A stretch of DNA of 64,000 nucleotides, taken from Pricia mediterranea. GTDB taxonomy: Bacteria; Bacteroidota; Bacteroidia; Flavobacteriales; Flavobacteriaceae. Location of the stretch: assembly GCF_032248455.1 (NCBI RefSeq), contig NZ_JAVTTP010000001.1, forward strand, positions 4,190,001-4,254,000, read 5' to 3'. Of the stretch, positions 1 through 9,411 are shown piece by piece (the stretch's first letter is position 1; every line of letters begins with the position of its first letter). The notes below the pieces were generated by a model, which saw nothing but the letters and a program-made list of their open reading frames with translations, searched no databases and was not told where the DNA came from. The translations under genes were made by a program, and so were the position numbers.

Positions 1-185
1 CGGATTTACTCCGAAACTATGTGCCGAACACCTTGGTTATCGGTAGTACTGCCGAGAGCGACCTTCCCCTGTTCAAAGACCGGTATTTCGATGACGGCAC
101 CTTTATATATGTCTGTAGGAATACGACCTGCAAACTGCCGGTGGAAACGGTGGAGAGGGCATTGGCACAGTTAAAAAATTTTTGA
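1..185 (+). CDS. C-terminal end of thioredoxin-domain protein, YyaL/DUF255-like (partial)
   Basis: An open frame enters from the left edge (first full codon at 3) and stops at TGA 183-185. It gives about 60 residues, including FIYVCRNTTCKLPVET. A terminal Y-V-C-x-N-x-x-C-x-x-P segment followed by a short amphipathic helix is how YyaL-type proteins end (N-terminal thioredoxin-like DUF255 plus an alpha/alpha toroid, usually about 680 residues). Only the last tenth is visible, so the domain call rests on this tail alone. It is on the same strand as the GMC operon but 150 bp upstream of it, so it is probably a separate unit. Confidence 0.6.
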   Translation, partial: DLLRNYVPNTLVIGSTAESDLPLFKDRYFDDGTFIYVCRNTTCKLPVETVERALAQLKNF

Positions 186-335
186 AGTCGTGATGTGGAG
201 TACAGAACAATCAGAGGCTATCCACTAAAAGGTGGGTTTCAAAAGTTCCATTGAATCCTTCATTGCCAAAATTTTTTAGCGTTTCAGACTTTTAATTTTT
301 AACTTGTCTGCCGAATTGAATAAAATAACCAAGCT

Positions 336-2057
336 ATGCAAATAAAGGAAGTTCCCGAAGAGTATGATGTGATAATTGTCGGATCGGGCGCCGGTGGCGG
401 TATGGCCACCAAACAGTTGGCCGATGCGGGCTATAACGTGGCAGTGGTCGAGGCAGGTCCTTTTTTCGATCCGGCGGATCCCAAGACGATGACCCAATTA
501 AAATGGCCTTACGATTCCCCGAGAAGGGGCGCCGGTACCGATCGCGATTTTGGGGAATGGGACATGGCCTACGGCGGATGGAATATCGAAGGGGAGCCTT
601 ATACCCACGAACCGGGCACGAAATTCCGATGGTTCCGATCTCATATGCTCGGGGGCCGTACCAACCACTGGGGGCGTATATCCCTGCGGTTCAGCCAAAA
701 GGATTTCAAGCACAAGGATGTGGACGGCTATGGCGAAAATTGGCCCATCGACTACAGCGATGTGAGTCCCTATTACGACAAGGTGGACAAGTTGATCGGG
801 GTATTCGGCTCGAAAGAGGGCCGGGAAGATGATCCGGACGGCTATTTCTTGCCGCCACCAAAACCACGTTTACACGAGCTTTTTTATATCAAGGGCGCAA
901 AAAAATCCAATATCCCCGTAATCCCCGGGCGGCTTTCCATGCTGACCAAACGGATCAACAACGACCGTGGGGTCTGTTTCTATTGCGGACAGTGTTCGCG
1001 TTCCTGTTCCGTATATGCGGATTTCTCTTCGGGCAGCTGTTTGATTTTTCCCGCCCAGAAAAGTGGGGGCAAGGTCAAGCTTTTTGTCAACTCCGTGGTG
1101 CGTGAAGTAACCACCAATGACGAAGGCAAAGCCACTGGGGTATCCTATATTAGCAAAGACGATCGAAAGGAATACAAGCTCAGGGGGAAAGTGGTCGTGT
1201 TGGCCGCATCGGCCTGTAGTACGGCCCGGATCATGCTAAATTCCAAGAGCAAGCAACATCCCAACGGCCTTGGGAACAGTAGTGACCTTGTGGGCAAATA
1301 TTTGCACGATTCCACCGGGGCCAGCGGGGCAGGATTTATTCCCGATCTGATGAACCGTGACGTATCCTATAACGAAGACGGGGTAGGGGGCATGCACGTC
1401 TATTCCCCCTGGTGGGGCGACCACTCCAAATTGGACTTCCCCCGGGGCTACCACATCGAGGTATGGGGCGGGATGGGGCAGCCCAACTACGGCTTCGGTT
1501 TCAACGCCAATGAATTCAATAAATTCTTCGGATTAAAAGTGGGCGGCTATGGCGATCAGTTGCGTGACGATGTGAAAAAATACTATGGCTCCGTCATCGG
1601 TTTTGGGGGACGGGGAGAAAGTATCGCCCGAAAGGACAACTACTGTGAAATCGACCCGACCACCGTCGACGAGTTCGGGATTCCCGTACTGAAGTTCAAC
1701 TATACCCACGGCGAGACCGAGCTGAAACAGGCCAAGCACATGCAGGATACTTTTGAGGAGCTCATTCACAATATGGGCGGGGAGCCGTTGGGCAAAAAAC
1801 CGGGCAAAGATCAGGATTATGGACTCCTTCCGGGCGGTGAGATCATCCACGAAGTGGGTACCACCCGTATGGGCAACGACCCTAAGACTTCGGTCACCAA
1901 TAAGTTCAGCCAATTACACGATGCGGATAATGTGTTTATCACCGATGCGGGCGTGTTTACCTCGCAGGCGGACAAAAACTGTACGTGGACCATCTTGGCG
2001 CTGGCATGGCGGGCATCCGATTATATCATCGAACAATTGAAGCAACAGAATATCTAG
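336..2057 (+). CDS. GMC family FAD-dependent sugar oxidoreductase, catalytic subunit
   Basis: A 573-residue glucose-methanol-choline oxidoreductase. The N-terminal FAD-binding Rossmann motif GSGAGGG is at residues 16-22 and GGRTNHWG at 106-113. The C-terminal catalytic region has HEVGTTRMG from His505 and NCTWTI from Asn548, where the family has a His/Asn active pair. Five cysteines (214, 217, 220, 224, 235) form a cluster like the one that holds a 3Fe-4S centre in three-subunit bacterial FAD glucose dehydrogenases. This suggests electrons leave to a cytochrome rather than to oxygen. There is no signal peptide of its own; export with the Tat-type partner encoded 12 bp downstream is the usual arrangement. 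With the downstream subunit-3 and TIM-barrel genes it resembles the 3-keto-glycoside pathway, in which the sugar C3 hydroxyl is oxidised. The substrate is inferred, not seen. Confidence 0.9.
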   Translation: MQIKEVPEEYDVIIVGSGAGGGMATKQLADAGYNVAVVEAGPFFDPADPKTMTQLKWPYDSPRRGAGTDRDFGEWDMAYGGWNIEGEPYTHEPGTKFRWFRSHMLGGRTNHWGRISLRFSQKDFKHKDVDGYGENWPIDYSDVSPYYDKVDKLIGVFGSKEGREDDPDGYFLPPPKPRLHELFYIKGAKKSNIPVIPGRLSMLTKRINNDRGVCFYCGQCSRSCSVYADFSSGSCLIFPAQKSGGKVKLFVNSVVREVTTNDEGKATGVSYISKDDRKEYKLRGKVVVLAASACSTARIMLNSKSKQHPNGLGNSSDLVGKYLHDSTGASGAGFIPDLMNRDVSYNEDGVGGMHVYSPWWGDHSKLDFPRGYHIEVWGGMGQPNYGFGFNANEFNKFFGLKVGGYGDQLRDDVKKYYGSVIGFGGRGESIARKDNYCEIDPTTVDEFGIPVLKFNYTHGETELKQAKHMQDTFEELIHNMGGEPLGKKPGKDQDYGLLPGGEIIHEVGTTRMGNDPKTSVTNKFSQLHDADNVFITDAGVFTSQADKNCTWTILALAWRASDYIIEQLKQQNI

Positions 2058-2069
2058 AACCGAACGAAC

Positions 2070-2792
2070 ATGGACAGAAGAAAAAGTATACAGACAATCA
2101 TTCTAGGTGCCGGAGCTTCAGCCTTGGCCTTCCACGGCTGTAAGACGGATAACGGTGAAACCACGGTCAACGAAGATATCCCGGCGACGGACGACACCAA
2201 TTATTTCGGCCGGACGCCCGAGGAGCTCGATCGTATCGAAAAGCTTCAGGCGGAACAACTCCTTAACGAGCACGAGATGGAAACGGTCGCCGCCTTAAGT
2301 ACGGTGATACTTCCTCCCAAAGAACCGCATGGCGGTCCCATCGAAGCCGAGGTGCCCGAATTCATCGAGTTCATGGGGAAGGACATCCCCGAGATGCAGA
2401 CAACCCTTTTAGGAGGATTGATGTGGCTCGACCATACCAGCAATACCGAGTTCGGAAAAGAATTTAAGTCCGCCAGCCTAGATCAACAAAAACAGATCTG
2501 CGACAGGATATGTTACCACGACATGGACGTTCCGTTGGACCAACAGCCTTTGGAAATCCAGTTTTTTGCCCTGATGAGAAATTTGACCGTCAGTGGCTAC
2601 TACACCTCCAAGGTAGGTATTGCCGACCTGGGATATAAAGGAAATTCCCCTAATGTCTGGGACGGCGTGCCTCAAGAGGTGTTGGACCAGCACGGCGTAG
2701 CCTATGATCCCGAATGGATCGCCAAATGTGTAGACCAAAGCAAACGCAACGAGATTGCGGAATGGGACGAGAACAAAAATTTGCTGACCTAG
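2070..2792 (+). CDS. Gluconate 2-dehydrogenase subunit 3 family protein, small subunit of the GMC enzyme
   Basis: 240 residues, starting 12 bp after the GMC gene, so almost certainly co-transcribed. The N-terminus has Arg-Arg at 3-4, a hydrophobic stretch with GAGASALAF, and Cys24 in the context FHGC. This is a Tat-like signal combined with a lipobox, so the complex is probably carried folded across the inner membrane and may be lipid-anchored. The remainder is the helical family fold, with HEMETVAALSTVILPP near residues 67-82. In known enzymes this gamma subunit is a maturation and export chaperone for the FAD subunit. No cytochrome c subunit is encoded nearby, so the electron acceptor must come from elsewhere. 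Confidence 0.85.
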   Translation: MDRRKSIQTIILGAGASALAFHGCKTDNGETTVNEDIPATDDTNYFGRTPEELDRIEKLQAEQLLNEHEMETVAALSTVILPPKEPHGGPIEAEVPEFIEFMGKDIPEMQTTLLGGLMWLDHTSNTEFGKEFKSASLDQQKQICDRICYHDMDVPLDQQPLEIQFFALMRNLTVSGYYTSKVGIADLGYKGNSPNVWDGVPQEVLDQHGVAYDPEWIAKCVDQSKRNEIAEWDENKNLLT

Positions 2793-2855
2793 CAGTGTTA
2801 TCTCTCTTAACGGGTTGTACGGTCGACGAATAAATTGGAGTTAAAGAATCATTCT

Positions 2856-3677
2856 ATGAAAAAATTACTGCTTTTATTCAGTATTTCCCTGTTTGTGATT
2901 CCGGTTACCGCACAAGAAGTAGGGCTACAGCTTTACAGTTTGCGCGACCAGTTCAAGGACGATGTGCCGGGAACTTTGCAGTTGATCAATGAATGGGGTA
3001 TCACCAAGATCGAGGGCGGGGGTACTTACGGACTTCCAATGAAAGAGTTCGAGGCCTTACTGCAGAAAAATAGCCTTGACGTCGTTAGCGTAGGCGCTAG
3101 CTTTGGAGACTTGGAGAGCAACGTGCAAAAAGTTATCGATAATGCCAAATCCTTCGGCGCGAAATACGTTATGTGCGCCTGGGTGCCGCACGATGATAAC
3201 AAATGGGCCCTCGAGGAAACCATCCACGCTACCGATGTTTTTAACGAGGCCGGTAAAGTGCTCAAGGAAAATGGACTCATCTTGGCCTACCATCCGCACG
3301 GGTACGAATTCCGACCCTATAAAGACGGTACCCTCTTCGATTACATGGCACAAAATGCGCGAGATTTTACGTTCGAGCTGGATGTGTATTGGGCGCAGCA
3401 TGGCGGTGCCGATCCATTGGCACTGATGAAAAAGTATCCCGATAAATTTACGTTGATGCACTTAAAGGACTTGAAAAAAGGCGTCGAAGGAAACAATACG
3501 GGCCACGAAGACGTGGAGACCAACGTGGTTCTGGGTACCGGTCAAGTCGATATTGCCGGTACGGTCGCCGAGGCCAAAAAACTGGGTATCGAATATCTTT
3601 TTATAGAGGACGAATCTTCTGCCGTTGTCGAACAGATACCGCAGAGTCTGGAATTTTTAAGGACGTTGGAGGATTAG
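2856..3677 (+). CDS. Secreted sugar phosphate isomerase/epimerase (TIM barrel, AP-endonuclease 2 family)
   Basis: The ATG at 2856 is chosen over a TTG at 2835 because the signal peptide MKKLLLLFSISLFVIPVTA starts there, with likely cleavage before QEV. The mature part is a xylose-isomerase-like TIM barrel. Visible segments are VGLQLYSLRDQ near the start, acidic and His metal-ligand positions in AYHPHGYEF and FELDVYWAQHGG, and LMHLKDL and EYLFIEDES late in the protein. This is the usual set of Glu/Asp/His ligands for a divalent metal. Exported members are common beside GMC oxidoreductases in Bacteroidota, where they are proposed to isomerise or cleave 3-keto-glycosides. That role is inferred from context. 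Family confidence is high; substrate is unknown. Confidence 0.85.
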   Translation: MKKLLLLFSISLFVIPVTAQEVGLQLYSLRDQFKDDVPGTLQLINEWGITKIEGGGTYGLPMKEFEALLQKNSLDVVSVGASFGDLESNVQKVIDNAKSFGAKYVMCAWVPHDDNKWALEETIHATDVFNEAGKVLKENGLILAYHPHGYEFRPYKDGTLFDYMAQNARDFTFELDVYWAQHGGADPLALMKKYPDKFTLMHLKDLKKGVEGNNTGHEDVETNVVLGTGQVDIAGTVAEAKKLGIEYLFIEDESSAVVEQIPQSLEFLRTLED

Positions 3678-3747
3678 GGTGGAAGCTCACTCAGGTATGG
3701 CACGATTCAAGGGCGGTGTTACTCTATTTTAAAGAAAGTTAAATTTT

Positions 3748-5376
3748 ATGAAAATCCCTGCATTTCTTTGCCTACTCTCCCTATTATTTATGGGCTGTAA
3801 CCAAAAGCGATCTTCGAACAGTCTCGACAAAACTTCCCGCCCGAATATCGTCTGGCTTGTCGCTGAAGATCAATCCCCCCAGTGGTTTCCCATGTATGGC
3901 GATAGCACTATGTATTTGCCCCATCTGCAGGCCTTGGCCAATGATGGGGTCGTATTCGATAACGCCGTTGCTCCCGTTCCCGTTTGCGCCCCGGCGCGAA
4001 GTGCCCTGATTACAGGCATGTACCCGACCTCGCTCGGCACCCATAATATGCGGACGTATGCACCGGGTCGTAGGGAGGGCGACCGTCCTTACCACGGTCT
4101 GGATTTCCCAAGCTATTCCCCCGTGGTACCCGACGGGGTCAAAATGTTTCCCGAATATCTGCGAAAACAGGGCTACTACACTGCCAACGGTCCAAAAGAG
4201 GACTACAATTTTGAAAAGACCGATGCGGCTTGGGACGAAAGCGGTAAAAACCGACACTGGCGGAAAAGAAAAGACGGACAGCCTTTTTTTGCCGTCTTTA
4301 ATTTTGCGGTGTGCCACGAATCACAAATTTGGAAACGAGGAGGGGATACCCTTTTTATAGATCCAGCCAAAGTGCCCGTACCTCCTTATTTTCCCGATAC
4401 GGAAACCATGCGCCACGACTTGGCGGTCAATTACAGCAATCTCAAGCGCCTCGATGATCAAATCGGGGAGGTCATCGATGACCTCAAGGAAGACGGTCTC
4501 TATGAAAACAGTATCATTTTTTTCTACGGCGACCACGGGGGTCCGTTTCCCAGGCACAAACGGGCCCTGTACGATACTGGGGTCAAGGTGCCGTTAGTTA
4601 TCAAATTCCCTAAGAATGCCATGGCAGGAGCGCGCGACGCCCGCCCGATCAGCTTTATCGATTATGCCCCAACGGTATTGTCCCTCGCTGGAATCGAACC
4701 GCCAAAGGTGATGCAAGGGGTTGCCCAGTTCGGTGAATTCGAATCAAAGAAAAAACCGAAATACACCTTCCATTCTTCCGACCGTTTCGATGAAATCTAC
4801 GACCGCTTAAGGGCCGTGCGATCTGAACGTTATAAGTATATCAAGAGCTACGATACTGATATCAGCCATGCCCTTCCGGTCGCCTACCGTGAGCAGATGC
4901 CCATGATGCAGGAGCTGCGCAAGCTCCATAAAACCGGAAAACTGAGCCAGAAACAAGATCTTTGGCTCAGTCCCGTAAAACCGGAAGAAGAACTCTATGA
5001 CCTTATTGAGGATCCGTACGAACTGCACAATCTAGCCGGCAACAAAGAGCTTCGGGACACCCTGATTGCCTATCGGAACCTACTGAAGGATTGGATTCGG
5101 AATACAAAGGACCTAGGAGAATATCCGGAAAAGGAACTGATCGACAAATGGTTGGTCGATGAAAAACAACCCCAATTGGCTCCTTTGGTAATGGAGGAAA
5201 AAAACGACAGCATCCTCCTCATTTCAAAAAAGTCCGACGCTACCATTGTTTGGAAACGACCTAAAGATTCCGTTTGGAACATCTACAATCGTCCGCTACC
5301 ACCTGCCGCGATTCCATTTCAGGCCAAGGCCGAACGCATCGGATACTCGGATAGCGAGGTGTTGGAAATTGACTGA
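3748..5376 (+). CDS. Sulfatase, lipoprotein (S1 family, N-sulfoglucosamine sulfohydrolase-like)
   Basis: 542 residues with a lipoprotein signal, Cys17 in the context LFMGC, so anchored in the periplasm or outer membrane. The formylglycine motif Cys80-Ala-Pro-Ala-Arg84 begins a conserved helix followed by GMYPTSLGTH. Metal ligands are visible as Asp41 in AEDQ and Asp262-His263 in GDHG. Organisation and length match type I sulfatases of the heparan N-sulfatase-like group, which remove sulfate from glycans after anaerobic or aerobic maturation of the Cys to formylglycine. The maturase is not in this window. The last 50 residues look like a small beta domain. It is convergent with the next sulfatase gene, with a 53-bp gap. 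The sulfated substrate cannot be told from sequence. Confidence 0.92.
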   Translation: MKIPAFLCLLSLLFMGCNQKRSSNSLDKTSRPNIVWLVAEDQSPQWFPMYGDSTMYLPHLQALANDGVVFDNAVAPVPVCAPARSALITGMYPTSLGTHNMRTYAPGRREGDRPYHGLDFPSYSPVVPDGVKMFPEYLRKQGYYTANGPKEDYNFEKTDAAWDESGKNRHWRKRKDGQPFFAVFNFAVCHESQIWKRGGDTLFIDPAKVPVPPYFPDTETMRHDLAVNYSNLKRLDDQIGEVIDDLKEDGLYENSIIFFYGDHGGPFPRHKRALYDTGVKVPLVIKFPKNAMAGARDARPISFIDYAPTVLSLAGIEPPKVMQGVAQFGEFESKKKPKYTFHSSDRFDEIYDRLRAVRSERYKYIKSYDTDISHALPVAYREQMPMMQELRKLHKTGKLSQKQDLWLSPVKPEEELYDLIEDPYELHNLAGNKELRDTLIAYRNLLKDWIRNTKDLGEYPEKELIDKWLVDEKQPQLAPLVMEEKNDSILLISKKSDATIVWKRPKDSVWNIYNRPLPPAAIPFQAKAERIGYSDSEVLEID

Positions 5377-5429
5377 CAGGGTCGCGATACGCTCCGGTCA
5401 GAATCAAAAACTGAAGGAAATCGAACCCC

Positions 5430-7271
5430 TCATTCAACTTTTCTAAAAACCAATAAACGGACATCCGCCACCTCTTTGCCCGCTACCTCTAGCGACTTCA
5501 AGGTCAAGATCCCCTTGCCTTTTTTAAGCACCATAGTGCCTAAATCCATAGGTTTAAAGTCCTTCACATAGGATTCGATTCGCGGCACGCGGTCACGGTC
5601 CATTCCCTTGAGTGGGGGGTTGTTTTTTTCGGTTATTTTTTTGGCGATTTTACTTTTGCCTAGACTTAGTTCGACGATAGATCCGAGGTTTTCCTCGGAG
5701 ACGGTATAATACAGTTCGACATCGAAATGGCCGTCGGCCAGAATTTCGACGTCCCAGGTGATGGAATCTTTGGCACTGGTCCAATTCTCAAAAAAGCTGT
5801 CGTTGGGATATCGATTGCTCCGCTCGATATTCCCATGTGGGATACCATCGCGGGCGGGCAGCCAGGTGTAAAGATAACTGGGATGACCCAAGGTCAAAGG
5901 CCGCTTATCGGTGTCAGCGGAGAGAGGGCTCACCTCCGACAACCATTGATCTTTTGCGTTTACCAAGGAGTCCTTCACCTGCGGATGTTTGGCGGAAACG
6001 TCGAATCGCTGTTCGCGGTCGTTCTGCATATCATAGAGCCGGTTCTCCGCATCCAGCCGATAATTTTGGGTACGTAAGCTCGTTTTTCCATTCCAATAGT
6101 TGTAGATTATTCGGTCTTCCCAATCGGGATTTTCATTATAAAGTAATGGGGTTAGATCTTCCCCGTCAATAGCGTTTTCTGTAACCGCTGCTACGCCAGC
6201 CAATTTTGTAAGAGTGGGCAATAGGTCGAGGGCAGTGGCGGTCTGGACAATCTTCTTTCCTTCGGGAAGGGAATCCTTCCATTGCATGTACAATGGGGAG
6301 CGGACGCCACCTTCGTCCGTATGACCTTTTATTCCGCGCATGCTTCCGTTCCAACGGTATCCGTTAGGGCCATTGTCGGTCAAATAGATGACAATCGTGT
6401 CATCTTCGAGGTACAATTTGCGTAACTTGGCCATGACCCGCCCGACGTTAAAATCAATGTTTTCCACCATGGCGAGGGCGGCCTTGGTCAACTTGATAGT
6501 CTCGTCATTCCCGCCTCCCCCAGAAATGCCCGCACCCTCTGCCGCTCCTTCGCTTGCCCTGTGGGAGCGCATCCTAAGCTCTTTGTCCGTAAATCGCTCC
6601 CAGTACTCGTCCGGCACCTGCATGGGACTGTGAGGGGTATTGAACGGCAGGTAGAGGAAAAAGGGACTTTCCTGGTTTTTTTCGATAAAACTCAGTCCGT
6701 GGTCGGTAAGATCATCCACTAAAAAACCGTTTCCCTCGACTACTTCTCCGTTGTGTTCCAGCATGGGACTGAAGTAGTTGCCCCAGTGGCCTGAAGCGAA
6801 TCCGTAGTAATCATCAAAACCTTTTGAATTCGGATGATAGGGGGGCTGGGTTCCGCTGTGCCATTTACCGTAGGCGGCCGTTGTATATCCGGCTTTTTTT
6901 AAGATTTCCGCCAAGGTGGTCTCGTCGTAGTTGATACGTTCTCCCCCGGCCGAGGTGGAATAAACCCCGGTCCTGGGAAAATACCGACCGGTCAGCAGTT
7001 CCGCGCGAGTGGGGGAGCAGACCGGTTGCACGTAAAAGTTGTCGAAAGAGACCCCATATTTGGCGATGCCATCGATGTTCGGGGTTTCCAGATCCAGATT
7101 CCCGCTGCTGCGCAAATCCCCCCAGCCTTGATCATCGGCCAAAATCAATACGATATTGGGCTTTTTATCTCCGCGAACAACTTCGGTCTTAGGTGGTGTT
7201 GCTTGCTCCTCCTTGCATCCGGAACATAGAATCACTAAGGAAAATAATGCGATTTTCAAGGTTTTGTTCAT
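5430..7271 (-). CDS. Arylsulfatase-like sulfatase, lipoprotein
   Basis: Start taken at the ATG at 7271, because the lipoprotein signal MNKTLKIALFSLVILCSGC begins there (Cys19); the open frame extends 33 codons further upstream without a signal. It has metal-binding Asp46-Asp47 in ADDQGWGD, formylglycine motif Cys85-Ser-Pro-Thr-Arg, and the arylsulfatase A type pattern NGPNGYRWNGSMRGIKGHTDEGG. After the sulfatase fold (about residue 440) comes a C-terminal beta-rich extension of about 150 residues, not needed for catalysis and possibly carbohydrate-binding. It reads away from the DUF5060 gene; the 164-bp divergent gap probably carries both promoters. Together with the preceding sulfatase this suggests use of a sulfated algal glycan. 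Confidence 0.92.
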   Translation of the reverse strand: MNKTLKIALFSLVILCSGCKEEQATPPKTEVVRGDKKPNIVLILADDQGWGDLRSSGNLDLETPNIDGIAKYGVSFDNFYVQPVCSPTRAELLTGRYFPRTGVYSTSAGGERINYDETTLAEILKKAGYTTAAYGKWHSGTQPPYHPNSKGFDDYYGFASGHWGNYFSPMLEHNGEVVEGNGFLVDDLTDHGLSFIEKNQESPFFLYLPFNTPHSPMQVPDEYWERFTDKELRMRSHRASEGAAEGAGISGGGGNDETIKLTKAALAMVENIDFNVGRVMAKLRKLYLEDDTIVIYLTDNGPNGYRWNGSMRGIKGHTDEGGVRSPLYMQWKDSLPEGKKIVQTATALDLLPTLTKLAGVAAVTENAIDGEDLTPLLYNENPDWEDRIIYNYWNGKTSLRTQNYRLDAENRLYDMQNDREQRFDVSAKHPQVKDSLVNAKDQWLSEVSPLSADTDKRPLTLGHPSYLYTWLPARDGIPHGNIERSNRYPNDSFFENWTSAKDSITWDVEILADGHFDVELYYTVSEENLGSIVELSLGKSKIAKKITEKNNPPLKGMDRDRVPRIESYVKDFKPMDLGTMVLKKGKGILTLKSLEVAGKEVADVRLLVFRKVE

Positions 7272-7435
7272 AGTGGAGACGTTTTTCTCATATAGGATAT
7301 GGCTAGCGGAAATCAACCCATCCAAAGCCAACAAGCAATTTCCAAAAGTGAAGATAGCAATATTATCCATTAGCGGATGCTATCTAAGATTCAAAAAATT
7401 GGTATCTTGAGCGCTACAACACCGAACCCTCCCCC

Positions 7436-9292
7436 ATGTTCTACCAACGACCAGTACCCGGTCTTATTTTGATTTGTACGCTCTTATCAGTGCTTACGAA
7501 TTGCCAGCGGACCGAACCGAACCAAAATTTTGAACTTGATGGCCCCTTTAAAAAATGGCAGCCGGTCACTTTGACCTTTGACGGTCCAGAGGTATCCGAA
7601 ACCGCTGTGAAAAATCCTTTTTTGGATTATAGTTTGCTTGTCAAATTCACGAACGGAAACCACAGCAAGACCGTACCTGGCTATTTTGCAGCGGATGGCC
7701 ATGCGGCGGACACCGGCGCCGACAGCGGAAATAAATGGCGAGTGAAATTTGCACCGGATCTTGCGGGCAAGTGGAGGTTCGAGGCCTTTCTTATGGAGGG
7801 CAAGAACATCGCCATAGAGCAGCACACCCTGCCAGGAAGAAACGATGCCATTTGGGAAGTCAACGGCGACTTTGAGATTGCCCCCGTTGATTCTACGGCT
7901 ACGGGATTCTACAAAACCGGTAAACTAGCCTATACCGAAGACCGCTATTTGGAAGAATGCGAAACCGGAGCGCCATTTCTTAAAAATGGTGTCGGCAGTC
8001 CTGAAAATTTCTTGGCCTTTCACGAGTTTGACGGCACCTTCGACAACGGTGGGGCCGATACGCCGACCCTTGAAGAGGGACTGCACCGGTATACCGATCA
8101 TATCGCCGACTGGAAAGACGGAGACCCGCTCTGGGGCGAAGAAAAAGGCAAGGGCATCATAGGGGCCCTCAACTATATGGCGTCCAAAGAAATGAATAGC
8201 CTTTACTTTTTGGTGATGAACGAGCACGGCGATGGCAACGACGTATGGCCCTGGATCGCTCCCGATGTACAGACGCGTTATGACGTGAGCAAACTCGAAC
8301 AATGGGAAACGGTCTTTACGCATATGGACGCACTGGGTATTGCCATGAACGTCTTTACCCAAGAAACCGAGAACGATACTATTTTGAACAAGGGCGAACT
8401 GGGATTGGAGCGTAAGCTCTTCTATAAGGAACTTGTTGCCCGTTTCGGCCATCATCTGGGGGTGGTCTGGAATTTGGGTGAAGAGACCAACCGTACGCCC
8501 GAACAGCTGAAAAGTTATGCATCCTACCTAAGGCGAATCGATCCGTACGACCACCCCATCGCGGTACACAATCACGTTCGGGTCACAGGCAAACGAATGG
8601 AAGGCCGACCCTTAGATCCCATCAAGGAGACCTTGACCCCTTTGTTGGGATATAAGAATTTCGAGATACCTTCCCTGCAAATGTTCGACACCACAGAGGT
8701 ACACAAGGAAGTGCTGAAATGGATCGACCTCTCGAAAAAGAAGAAAAAGCCTTGGGTCGTTTATCTCGACGAAATCGGTCATTGGGATATCGGAGTTACT
8801 ACCGATTCCGCGGCCAATAACAATTATGCGGCGGTGATGCGATCCAGTCTTTGGGGTTCGCTTATGGCGGGTGGTGCTGGAACTTCTTGGTACTTCGGGG
8901 GATTGGATACGCCTAATAATGACATGGCCGCGGAAAACTTCAGGACACGTGATCGCTGGTGGGCCATCAGCAACAATGCCAGGCACTTTTTTCAGGATCA
9001 TCTTCCATTTTGGGAAATGCGAAGCCACGATGGACTATTGAGCAATAAAGAAGCCTATTGTTTTGCCAAAAAGGATGAAATTTACGTAGTTTACCTTCCC
9101 AAGGGAGAGCGTACCGACCTCCAAATCGGGGATGGAGCCTATTCCATTGCGTTCTACGATCCTCTGAAAGGCGGCATGCTGCTCGATAAGCAGAACGAGG
9201 GGTGGAAAATTACCCGACCCAACAGCGTGGAACTTTCTGCCTATAATGGGCAGACCGAAAGGGATTGGGTAATCGTCATTGCCAAGAAATAG
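7436..9292 (+). CDS. DUF5060-domain glycoside hydrolase-like lipoprotein
   Basis: 618 residues with a lipoprotein signal, Cys23 in VLTNC. An N-terminal immunoglobulin-like DUF5060 domain (about residues 30-150: FKKWQPVTLTFDGP, the aromatic-rich segment around NKWRVKF) precedes a TIM-barrel-like region and a small C-terminal beta domain (DRDWVIVIAKK end). Two acidic positions look like a clan GH-A pair: Glu349/Glu350 in WNLGEETN, after a beta strand, and Glu446 in VVYLDEIG. Members occur in polysaccharide loci of marine Bacteroidota, often with sulfatases as here. The family assignment of the barrel (DUF4038/GH140-like) is tentative, and so is the linkage cleaved. Confidence 0.8.
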   Translation: MFYQRPVPGLILICTLLSVLTNCQRTEPNQNFELDGPFKKWQPVTLTFDGPEVSETAVKNPFLDYSLLVKFTNGNHSKTVPGYFAADGHAADTGADSGNKWRVKFAPDLAGKWRFEAFLMEGKNIAIEQHTLPGRNDAIWEVNGDFEIAPVDSTATGFYKTGKLAYTEDRYLEECETGAPFLKNGVGSPENFLAFHEFDGTFDNGGADTPTLEEGLHRYTDHIADWKDGDPLWGEEKGKGIIGALNYMASKEMNSLYFLVMNEHGDGNDVWPWIAPDVQTRYDVSKLEQWETVFTHMDALGIAMNVFTQETENDTILNKGELGLERKLFYKELVARFGHHLGVVWNLGEETNRTPEQLKSYASYLRRIDPYDHPIAVHNHVRVTGKRMEGRPLDPIKETLTPLLGYKNFEIPSLQMFDTTEVHKEVLKWIDLSKKKKKPWVVYLDEIGHWDIGVTTDSAANNNYAAVMRSSLWGSLMAGGAGTSWYFGGLDTPNNDMAAENFRTRDRWWAISNNARHFFQDHLPFWEMRSHDGLLSNKEAYCFAKKDEIYVVYLPKGERTDLQIGDGAYSIAFYDPLKGGMLLDKQNEGWKITRPNSVELSAYNGQTERDWVIVIAKK

Positions 9293-9411
9293 GCAGAACC
9301 TATTAACGACCACTATAAGCTTAGTAGCGAGCTAATTAGATGGTAACTGAGATGAGAACTTTCTAGTCCCAAATATCGGAAAAAGGACAATACTATTAAA
9401 GCTGTTTTTTT

